From Primula veris (lineage: Eukaryota > Streptophyta > Magnoliopsida > Ericales > Primulaceae), in assembly GCA_963682055.1 (NCBI GenBank), contig OY821745.1:10113501-10177500 (forward strand): DNA of 64,000 bases. The letters run 5' to 3'. Below, piece by piece: positions 35,401 to 44,522 of the stretch; position 1 is the first letter of the stretch; each line of letters begins with the position of its first letter. The notes under the pieces are model-generated. The model had not been told where the DNA came from and did not search any database. It saw only the letters and a program-made list of their open reading frames with translations. The position numbers and the translations under genes were made by a program.

Positions 35401-37844
35401 TACTATTCTGTAATTACTTTAAAGTTCTGTTTTTGTTGCTGTAATTACATTTATGTAATTTAATTCTGTAAGTAGAATAGTTTCAATTCAGTCCTGTTAT
35501 TTCAATTCATATCAGAACAGTCCGGCTGTTAAGTTTATACTTTCCAGTCCGGCAGTTTTTTTTAATTGCAAAACAGTACATCAGATTATTAATTGATAAT
35601 AATCTGATAACGTTTGCTTAATTACTTTTCAGTACTTACATGTTGTAATCAGTTTATTGTATTCCATTTGAAAATTAATAAAGATTACACTGGTTTTGTT
35701 TAATTCTTGTTTAGTCCTTTATTTATTATTAATTGTTATTTCGTATACGGAAACCAACAAAGTAGGTTTGGTACTAGCTACCATTTGGTAGTCATGATGA
35801 TATCAATTATTGATGGTTGATCTGACTTTTGTTGATCTGACTTTCGTTGATCCCGACGATTAAAATATTGATGGTTGATCTGACTTTCGTTGACAGTAAA
35901 AACCGTTAGGCCTTGTTTGGTTGGGATGAGATTAGACGGAATATAATTTCAAATGCAGTGGGTCCCATGAATACTATATTTGGGTGGGAAATCATGGACA
36001 AGACTATTAGTCCTGCAACGAGATATCATATGACCTCAAATTGGGTCATTTGTAATATTATGAGAATTATGGTATTTGTAGTTTCGGGATTACGTGTACT
36101 CCTACTTTTATTATCTAATCCCATTGTCGGGAGGTGTATTGGTAGTACCAGGACTACTAATTCCGCAACCAAACGAGTACTTATTCATTTCCGTCTCCAA
36201 ATTAATTTGGAGGTAACTATAAAACATATTTTATAAACCTTTAGATTAATTTAAAGGAACATGGATCTTTAACTTCATAATTTTCACAACAATACGAATA
36301 AACATGATTGGATACTTAACTTGAGCCATTGTAGTTTACTGGTTCAGTTTTTATGAGATACGGTCTTCTCTCTCTTAGCCCTTACTTAATAATGAATAAT
36401 ATTATATATATTTATCTGTATATTATTTGATGGATGAGAATATAGTACTATTACTATTATTTTGAGTAAATTAGTTTTTAGTGACCTGGGTTTTGGCCTA
36501 TTTTAGGATAAGTGACCTAAGTTTTTTTTATTTCGGTTTTGTGACCTAAGTTTAACTTTGTTAGCATTTAGTGACCTGCCATCCTATTTTTCAAAAAAAA
36601 AAAACATATTTCTTGCTAAAATGACTAAAATACTCTCATTGAACTGAAATTTTCCTCCAAAATCTGAGGGTATTTTAGTCCTTTTAGCAAGAAATATGTT
36701 TTTTTTTTTGAAAAATTGGATGGCAGGTCACTAAATGCTAACAAAGTTAAACTTAGGTCACAAAACCGAAATTAAAAAAACTTAGGTCACTTATCCTAAA
36801 ATAGGCCAAAACCCAGGTCACTAAAGACTAATTTACCCCTATTATTTTATAGGTAGAGAGAGGGAACGTATAACAGTCTTCTCAATTCTCACGTTCCATC
36901 AACGTGATAAGTGGTAGTATTAGTTTTAATATTAACTTTAATCCTTATCTAATACTAACTACTTTTAATTTATCTTTAATTAATTATTTAACCAATAAGA
37001 TTAATAAACTTGATAATTATCCAAACCATTATTTATTTAACACATATGACACTAGGCCATATATATTCTAACAGTAACCAAAGTCATAATTTCATTCACT
37101 AGTGCAAATTGAAAAAATGACCGAATTTGCCCAAGAACTGTTTCCGGCGGGGTACATACAGACCTATAAAGGCATAGCTTGATCATAATAAATTGTTTCC
37201 AGTAGAGCGCATTGTGTACTCAACCACTTTATAGTCCCATTAATGAAATTAACCATGATGTGGCAAAAGATTGTAACAATGGCCGAAATTATGTTTGCTA
37301 GACTGTAAATAATTTAGCCAACATTTTTTACGATGACTTTGTTTCTTCTGATCAAGGTCCAGAAACTTGGCTCAACGACTACGCAGATCTTCAACGCGTA
37401 TTTGTTGCTGGCGACAGTGCTGGAGGCAACATTGCCCATAATGTAGCATTGCAACACGGTTTAGAAAAATTACCTGCTATAAAACTGGTCGGTGCGTGTT
37501 TAGTCCATCCCGGTTTTGTTAGCAAAGAAGGAACTTTTGATCCGATATGGAACTATGCTTTTCCTACAACAACCGGGTTCGACGACCCAAGGGTGAACCC
37601 GTCAATGGACCCCATGTTGTCGAGGCTAGGATGCTCTAGGGTTTTGGTTTTGGTGGCGGAAAATGATTTTATTAAAGGCGGGGGTTTGTTTTATTACGAG
37701 ACGCTACAGAAGAGCGGTTGGGGTGGGACAGTGGAGCTAATGGTTTCACCTGGTGAAGAGCACGTGTTTCATTTGTTCAATTCGGGTTGTGAAAGCGCGA
37801 AAGCTTTGGTGAAAAAGGTGGTTTCTTTTCTCAACCAGGATTAA
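32407..37844 (+). CDS. carboxylesterase (CXE family, alpha/beta hydrolase), 302 aa
   Basis: Probable soluble ester hydrolase of the plant CXE/GID1-like family; the substrate cannot be told from sequence. Exon 1 is 32407-32827 and exon 2 is 37357-37844. The junction is phase 1 (G|GT, Gly141) and the total is 909 bp. The oxyanion-hole motif HGGG is at 77-80 (YYHGGGWCFGSAF). EYRLAPEYPLP follows. The nucleophile Ser161 lies in GDSAGG, Asp244 in VAENDF and His276 in GEEHVFHLF, so the catalytic triad is complete. GID1 receptors replace this His, so this is an enzyme rather than a receptor. The length (about 300-330 aa for the family) is normal. The single 4.5 kb intron is filled with transposons (solo LTR, Tourist and Mutator-like MITEs). 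A fragment of a second CXE lies at 40641-40890. Confidence 0.94.
33808..34255. mobile_element. candidate hAT-like non-autonomous element with GGTTTGGTTTGG ends
   Basis: The left part has GGCTCGGTTTGGTTTGG and the right part has AAACCAAACCG and GGTTTGATTTTTGATTGG, separated by about 350 bp of AT-rich DNA. Clusters of GGTTTGGTTT near both ends are typical of hAT MITEs. Termini and target duplication are not resolved. It lies in the CXE intron. Confidence 0.42.
34413..35759 (+). mobile_element. solo LTR, copia-type family (copy 2), in CXE intron
   Basis: Starts TGTTGGAAAAAATGTG and ends GGAAACCAACA, with a perfect 5 bp target duplication AAGTA (34408-34412 and 35760-35764). It is 1347 bp, against 1361 bp for copy 1, and has the same orientation and matching blocks throughout. 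It has a TATA box (CTCTATAAAGAG, about 35008-35019) that could act as an ectopic promoter in the sense direction of the CXE gene. Confidence 0.93.
35909..36180. mobile_element. Tourist-like (PIF/Harbinger) MITE, in CXE intron
   Basis: Begins GGCCTTGTTTGGTTGGG and ends CGCAACCAAACGAGTAC, an imperfect inverted repeat. It is flanked by TTA on both sides (35906-35908, 36181-36183), the PIF/Harbinger target duplication. It is 272 bp without coding capacity. Confidence 0.78.
36464..36839. mobile_element. hairpin (foldback) Mutator-like MITE, in CXE intron
   Basis: Two arms of about 155-165 bp are near-perfect reverse complements (AGTGACCTGGGTTTTGGCCT at the left, AGGCCAAAACCCAGGTCACT at the right) around a short loop near 36625-36670. 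The flanks are TATTATTTT on both sides (36455-36463, 36840-36848), a perfect 9 bp target duplication. Transcribed with the CXE pre-mRNA it would fold into a long stem. Confidence 0.9.
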
Positions 37845-38453
37845 TTTAAGATGGTTTCGTTTTACAAATAAGAACAATCTTGCTCAATCCCCATCCTTGA
37901 TCTTGCCTTTTCTTGGTGCAATTAGAAGCATTTTCATGAATAAGCTACTTATTGGTCACAAGATGTTCTACTCATTGAACGATATGAATGTGTTAAGGAA
38001 TGCTACTTAATAAACAATAGTTTTTTTTTCCATTTTAATATAATAAAATGGTTCGATATGTTAACTTTTTAAGTGTCATAAATCGAGTAACTGCCGAGTT
38101 CTAATGAGATGCCAGTGTTGGTATATATATGATCAATTGACCAAACCTGGTAAAGAAAAGGGATCACTTGACAATAGTGCCATAACTTAAAAACCATAAA
38201 CGCTCCCGAGCCAAATTCCGAACAAAATATATACATTATTACTGTTTCCACAGTGTGGTGAGGCATACACCACGAAGTCCTTCAAACATTTTGAAACCGA
38301 GAAGGCTCCAAGTCCAATAACTTTATACATTAGTACTATATTTTTTTTAAACAACCTTAGTAATATTCAAATATAACCTATAGATTATAAATACAATATT
38401 ATTCATATCAATTTAATTTTACCATATCTCAAAAAAAAATTAAACTTAATCGT

Positions 38454-38648
38454 ATTGGAAGAAGCACATTCACCGGTCGTCTTTTCTAGCAAATTATTCA
38501 TATCATTATTAAAAAAACGTAACACAAAATCGGATACTCATTTTTTTAATTTTGAACTTAATGAGAAACTAGCTACAATTGAATTTGCTTGATAAAAGAG
38601 ACAATCTGACTCATTAAGATCCTACAGTTATCACAGTGTGGTTTGAAC
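38454..38648 (+). repeat. direct repeat downstream of CXE, copy 1
   Basis: Shares TTGGAAGAA..CATTCAC, GAGAAACTAGCTACAATT, TTTGCTTGATA.AAGAGACA and a final TGGTTTGAAC with 39119-39306, in the same order and orientation. The two lie 660 bp apart. They may mark a local duplication or two ends of one element. Confidence 0.75.
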
Positions 38649-39118
38649 GACGTGAATACAATTTAGTGTTACGACTCATCAAGAGTGCGTACTGGAATTA
38701 TAATAAAATTTCAAGTTTTATTAATGATTGAAAGTGAGTACAAATTAGTGTTACGATTTTTTCATTAACCGCTATTGCTATTCTTGATTGAATTATAAGC
38801 TCTGAAAGTAAATGTTAGCAGCATCGAACACACGGCCCATGACCAATAACCCTTTTTTTTTTAGTACTTATTGTCAAGTTTCTCAATATCTCACTTTTTA
38901 AAAAATATATAAACCTAAAAATCATTTAATATATAAAACACTCGCGTTCTCTTTAAAATCAAAAACCCTCAAAAATATATTATTTCGAAGCCTCCAAATT
39001 CCGCTCTGTTACCAAATTATTACTTAAATGTATCATGCACATTGTAAATATATACTATATACAATATAATTCATATCTGGTTTACATTGACAATATCGAA
39101 GGAAAAAAGGACTGTCAA

Positions 39119-39306
39119 ATTGGAAGAAACTCATTCACATGTCATCTTTTGAAGCATGTTATTCATTATAAAATGTAGCACACAAATCCAATACACTTTT
39201 TTTCAATTTTGAACCAATGAGAAACTAGCTACAATTTAAATTTGCTTGATATAAGAGACAATCTGGCTCATCAAGATACTAGAATTATCACGGTTTGGTT
39301 TGAACA
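39119..39306 (+). repeat. direct repeat downstream of CXE, copy 2
   Basis: Partner of 38454-38648 with the same blocks and small indels. No coding sequence lies in or between the copies. Confidence 0.75.
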
Positions 39307-39646
39307 AATGAAATGCTCCTCTATTTCAATCTCTTTAATCTCCACAATTCCACTCCATTTACTCTTATCAAGGGCATTATAGTAATCCCATCCCCTCTCC
39401 CTTAAAAAAATCTTTTTCCGTCACACAAACGGGTACTCACACACAACCGATCCGAACGAACAGATCTGGGTCAGATACTGGGTTAAGCCTTGGGTCGACA
39501 ACTGATCGACCCGGTTATTTTGATAAATAATCTCATAATTCATTTGGTTTGTTCGCTCCAAAGTAGGGTTGTATCAATATGGCTCCCAAGAGAGTGCAAC
39601 CAGGTTCTAAACTGTTTGGACCAGAGCGGATTGCTAGGTCATTAAC

Positions 39647-40163
39647 TGTTAAAGGCCCATATACATTAGCATTAAAAGAACTCGTAATGGTAACGATGGT
39701 TAACTCGTTATAAACCACATGCTAGATCATATGCAAGTCGATGTGGGATAATTATTGTAACACTCACACTCGCTTGCGTCCCGACATTTCAAGAGTCTTA
39801 CGAGCGTACATATTAAATGGGTGGAGGTGAGCCAAATATTGCTAGACCCGCTCTAATATCATGTTAAAGTGTATATTTTTCGTTAATGCTAAGCATGGTT
39901 ACTCTTTATAAACCACAAGCTAAATCATATTATAGTCGATGTGTGATAATTACTCTAACACTCTCACTCGCTCATGACCTGACATTTCAAGAGTCATATG
40001 AACGGACATATTAAATGAGTGGAGGTGAGTACAACATCGATATGCCCGCTCTGATACCATATTAGAATCCATGTTCATTTACCATTAAAAGGTATCGTAA
40101 GGGTAAAGATGGGTAAATCATTATAAACCACATGCTAGTCGATTGGGAATAATTATTCTAACA
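39647..40163 (-). mobile_element. tandem TRIM retrotransposon (LTR-internal-LTR-internal-LTR)
   Basis: Three short LTRs of about 100-116 bp (39647-39762, 39862-39960, 40060-40163) share TTATAAACCACA, the GTCGATGTG-like word and the end ATTATTCTAACA. They alternate with two internal segments of ~100 bp that share ACATTTCAAGAGTC and GGTGGAGGTGAG. Each internal segment ends in a minus-strand primer site for tRNA-Met: intact at 40048-40059 (GCTCTGATACCA), degenerate at 39850-39861 (GCTCTAATATCA). The flanks TTAAC and TTGAC are a 5 bp target duplication with one mismatch. It has no coding capacity, as expected for TRIMs. Confidence 0.85.
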
Positions 40164-40640
40164 TTGACGACGTTTATTCCAGAACTGTCACCGGTGAGAA
40201 AAATGTGACGTAAATCTACAAATTCATTTAGCCATGGATCAGGTCCTTGCCCTGGTCCATGTTGAGCTACATGTTAGTCAAAATTGTTATATATAATTCT
40301 TGAAAGACTGTCCAGGAATCATCATAATCGGGAGAGGAATAATAACAAACTGGAAATCAGCGCGGTACACTAAAAAAATGTCTTATTATACTAACAATGA
40401 ATTGTGACGCTTTTTTTACGAGTTGTTTAGCAACGCTTTTTTTTGATAACTTTGTAATAATTTAGTCTATTTGTGACAATTTTGTAACAATTTTGTAACA
40501 ACTTTTAACTCTCATTAAATCAACATTATTTTGTATAGTAGTCAAATAACATGATAAAACGTAATTCTATACTTGTAAAGCCAATAATAAAAAATCAAAA
40601 TTTAACATTATAACGAAAACCATACCCATTGAAGGACCGT

Positions 40641-40890
40641 TCAGAAGTCATAGCCCGCAGGGATGGGGTGTTCTGGTGCAAGCCTATATTCAACTGACAC
40701 TGCCACCACCTCAGCCGCCTCCACAAGAGACTTAACATACCCATCATAAACCGCTGAAAAGGCCGACTCTGCAGAGAAAAGGCCACCGTGTACATAAACC
40801 AGCACCGGCAGCTTCATGTTTTCGGTTCTGACACTGGGTGGGAGGTAGAGACGCGCGTATACCCTGGTGATACAAGGACGTCCTTTGTTC
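40641..40890 (-). pseudogene. carboxylesterase (CXE) fragment
   Basis: The minus strand encodes YARLYLPPS, KLPVLVYVHGGLFSAESAFS, VVAVSVEYRLAPEHPIPAGY and then a stop (DF*). This is the N-terminal third of a CXE around the oxyanion hole, with the third Gly of HGGG replaced by Leu (HGGL). Before YARLY the sequence no longer resembles the family, and the nucleophile half is absent. It is diverged from the intact CXE upstream and lies on the opposite strand, so it is an old duplicate or insertion. Confidence 0.85.
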
Positions 40891-41547
40891 TAACGGTTAG
40901 TAGAGGACCGTTAGAAGAAGGGACATGATGACTCTTTAAAAGCCTCTCCTATAATTTCTCTCCCACTAACATCTATCCCCATCTTCTTTTATCAAATTAT
41001 TCAAATCCCGTGTTTTTTTAGTGTCAATTGATAGACACCAATTTCTTGACAGTATTACAACCAATAAATGAACATTTTTTTTTTACTAAAACTAAATTAT
41101 TTTCACAACATAGATGAGCTAATAATTTTGAGAGAGTAGTACAAGTTCGATTTTCATAGTATAACAACTAGAAATTTTTCGTATTCTGTCAAATCTTTCG
41201 TATACTACCAAATCTTTCTTACACTGCCACATCTTTCATATATTGTCAATCTTTCGTATAATGTGAAAACTCTCTCCGCCACAAAACTTCAAAAAAAATT
41301 TATACTGTGAAGTTTATCGATCTCCTCGGATTGTTTTCAACGTTTTTTTTTACAGTATATACCTGCATTGTATTTTGATTTGGTATGCTGTTGTTTGTTC
41401 AAGTTTGTATCAGCCTTTTGAACTCTTAAATTTTATAATGTATTTGAAGATTAATAATTGATTTATTTACACCTGTTATGATTATGTGTACTGTTTATTA
41501 ATCTTTATATTGTATTTTGATTTCTATATCTCTATTTTTTGTTTCGT

Positions 41548-41921
41548 GATTACTGGTATACCAAAATGATCAATGATAGTATACCAAATTAATAGAAATT
41601 AATTTGTGGCATGAGATGGGGGATACGGGTGAACATTGGCTATTTATTAGGTTGGGATAATTTTGTATTTTTCTTTTTAAAATGAGACTAATCACAAATA
41701 CAGTTTAAACACTACTACTTTTTGCTAATTAAAGTTAACAAAGTTGTACTAAACGTTATTTTGTTGAAAATTCTACTATGCTGTGCTAGTGTTATAGACT
41801 TTTCCTATTTATAGAAATTACTGGTATACCAAAATTCTACTATGCTGTGCTAGTTTTATTTTGTTGATTACTGGTATACCAAAATGATCAATGATAGTAT
41901 ACCAAATTAATAGAAATTAAT
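41548..41921 (+). repeat. ~55 bp direct repeat with CTGGTATACCAAAA palindromes
   Basis: The block from GATTACTGGTATACCAAAAT to AATAGAAATTAAT is present at 41548-41603 and 41866-41921 almost unchanged. A shorter piece (ATTACTGGTATACCAAAA) is near 41817, and TTCTACTATGCTGTGCTAGT is repeated at about 41770 and 41834. It is an unclassified local duplication. Confidence 0.8.
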
Positions 41922-41959
41922 AGCGTTATTTCGTGATTTCTATAATGTACGTCTTCGTT

Positions 41960-42302
41960 AATCTCCAATTAAATATATTTCTATAAATAGACTTTCTTCA
42001 AACGATATATTTATATATAAAAATAATGTGTTTTGCTAGCCCAAAAATTTGCGATCACTCTATTTTAGAGAGGGCCGGTCCATTGTCATTCTAATATCGT
42101 TTGGTCGAACCCTAATCGGATTTAAAGATTTGTTGCCAATGCAGCGCCGCCACCATCAACAGGGTGTTTTTGTAAAAAGTATACTATTTTACAAGTTAAC
42201 AACCCTAAATTTGGTAATTCATCTATATAAAGAGGTCAGACTGAACATTTCTAATTACTCAAACTACCTAAAAATAAATATTTTTACTCCACAACAGACA
42301 TG
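41960..42302 (+). promoter_or_regulatory. duplicated promoter-like module, copy 1
   Basis: Shares about 340 bp with 44192-44522. Both contain GAACCCTAATCGGATTTA, CGCCGCCACCATCAACAGGG, a TATA box (TATATAA, 42224-42230), CTAATTACTCAAACTACC and a final CCACAACAGACATG. The spacing from TATA to ATG (about 75 bp) suits a plant promoter and leader. Here the ATG opens only 19 codons (MVPEEEDNETKVIMSGKAY) before a stop. Confidence 0.7.
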
Positions 42303-43278
42303 GTGCCAGAGGAGGAAGATAATGAAACGAAGGTTATAATGTCGGGAAAAGCTTACTAGGAACGAATAAGTGATTTACCAGATTTAAGGTAAGATTTATA
42401 GCTTTTTCTTTTCCTAGCTATGGATTAATTAGTACGTAGTAATATAGAAATGTCACAGAAATATACAAGAGAACGTATCCAAGGAACTTCTTCCAATAAG
42501 TACATGGAACAAAACTTTAGAAAAAACTTATTTTATGGAAGAGTTAAACTTGGGTAACAACCATGGAAGCTTTGCTGCTGTTACAAGCAGGGGCGGCCTG
42601 AGTTATTTTTTTTCGGGTTTGAAAAAAATTGGGGCCTTTTTTTCAATTGTCGTTTTAAGTATGAAATTTCATAATTAATTATCTTAATAGTAAAATAATC
42701 GAAAATGAACTCTAAAAAAAAATTAGTATAAAAAGAATTGTGTAAATGTTATCTTTTTTACTAGCCTATATTTACACGGCAATCGTGAAGGTTGGTACAG
42801 ACGCACGCACCTCCTGCATCCATAAGAACCACCCCATCTACACGTTTTTCAAGTTTAAATTAATATTGTTACTCCCTTACAACTTATATGTTTATATCTT
42901 AAACGGCATACACACAGAATTTATACTCCTATATAATAATTTAACACATGTTTAAGTTTATGAAAGAGTGAAGCTTGGATAGGTGACAATTTTAATTTCC
43001 TAATACTTGCACTAAATAATGCTCGCCGATTCTCTGAGTCTCTGACTAGACATATAAACCAGGCTACAAAATTCCACCAACTCATCAACCAGACCGAGCC
43101 GGTGGTTGGTGGTTGGTGGTTGGTCTGATCTGGTCCATGACTGTGTGTAACATTGTTTTAATTGGTTTTATTGCCGCATGTGAATTAGGGTGGTCCATTG
43201 TTTTCTCTCTCTTTTTTTCTCTATATATGTATCTATTAATAACTCAAGGCACGTATAGTTTATAATTTCAGGACAGAG

Positions 43279-43510
43279 ATGACAACTTCTAAAGGGTCAA
43301 CCTCGAATGATGTGGAGTTGGTGAAAACAACGCCGCCTCCCAAGTCGCCGCCCCCCAAGTCTCCACCGCACCGCAGGTGGAGATCGACCAGTTCTTCACA
43401 AATGCAGAAAAAGAACAACAGAAAAACTATATAAAAATAAAATAAAAAAGTACAATTTCGATTTCATGAAGGCCGCCCTGTTGGAAGATGTTACCAATGG
43501 AACGTCATAA
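43279..43510 (+). pseudogene. degraded KRP/ICK (cyclin-dependent kinase inhibitor) C-terminal remnant
   Basis: From 43377 the sequence reads VEIDQFFTNAEKEQQKNYIK, and after a stop at 43443 it continues at about 43447 in the same frame with KYNFDFMKAALLED. KRP proteins end in a conserved CDK/cyclin-binding block with an EIxxFFxxAEKxxQKxFxEKYNFD pattern, so the match is specific. An ATG at 43279 opens a Pro/Lys-rich stretch (VKTTPPPKSPPPKSPP), but in another frame. The last conserved residues (GRYEW) are missing. A frame break and internal stop argue for a dead copy. An unrecognised intron could explain part of this. Confidence 0.62.
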
Positions 43511-44191
43511 ATCTCTGAAGAAATTGGGAAGAAGGGTAATAACTTTTAGTTTAGTTTAAAAATTGGAGCTAGTTTTTATTGTTAGCTAGGCTTTTCTCTA
43601 TAAGTGAATAAGTGATGTCAGTTATCATGAATATAATCAAAATTTACAGTAAAGAAACTCAAGGCACGGAATGTGTGTCATGCAATATGTAGGATGGTTT
43701 TTTTCTTTTGGGTTTTTGAAAATAAATGAGATAGTTTCTTACGGCATTTTCTTTTTAATTTTAAATAGTATTTTGGGAAATTTAGAAAAGTAGTGAAAAT
43801 TTTGGAAAAAATGGATCAAACATTGGGAGCCTCAAATTCTTGGATTTGTTAATTATAATAGTGTGATGTTTGCGGAAAAAGTGAAAACTCTTCTATTTTT
43901 CCTCTAGATTTTAATCTTTACCAATGTAATTAGCATGTATGCAAAAAAAGAATTTGACGCAAACGAGATTAAATAAGGTGAATTTCAAATTTGTATAAAT
44001 AAATCTATATAAATTAAATGACCCGTATTTTAAAACTTTTTAAGTTTTAGGCCAATTCCACCAAAATTTAAAACAAACTGCAAAAGATAGAGAGAAAAAT
44101 CAGAGAAGTTAATAAAATTTGAAAATATCTGGAAAAAATTTTAAAACTAAAAAAAAAAAAATTAAAAATAAAGTCGAGAACCCGAAATCTG

Positions 44192-44522
44192 AATCTCCGA
44201 TTAAATATATTTCTGTTAATAGAACTTCTTCAAACGATAAAACAATATTGTGTCTTGCTAGCCATAAAGTTTGTAATAACTCTAGTTTAGAGGTCGGGCC
44301 CATTGCCATTCTAATATTGTTTGCTCGAACCCTAATCGGATTTACAAATTTGTTATCAATGCAACGCCGCCACCATCAACAGGGTATTTTTGTAAACAAG
44401 TATATTATTTAACAAGTTAACAACCCTAAATTTGGTAAGCCAACTATATAAAGAGGCCAAGCTGAACATTTCTAATTACTCAAACTACCTAAAAATAATT
44501 ATTTTTACGCCACAACAGACAT
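44192..44522 (+). promoter_or_regulatory. duplicated promoter-like module, copy 2
   Basis: Partner of 41960-42302 with the same orientation, TATA box (TATATAA, 44445-44451) and CACAACAGACATG end. The ATG here is followed by only two codons before a stop (MCR*). The two modules lie 2.2 kb apart, one on each side of the KRP-like remnant. Confidence 0.7.

Noticed and set aside
36464..36839. Interpretation of the hairpin as a miRNA gene
   Set aside because: Terminal inverted repeats and a 9 bp target duplication explain it as a MITE. Small-RNA production is possible but cannot be claimed from sequence.
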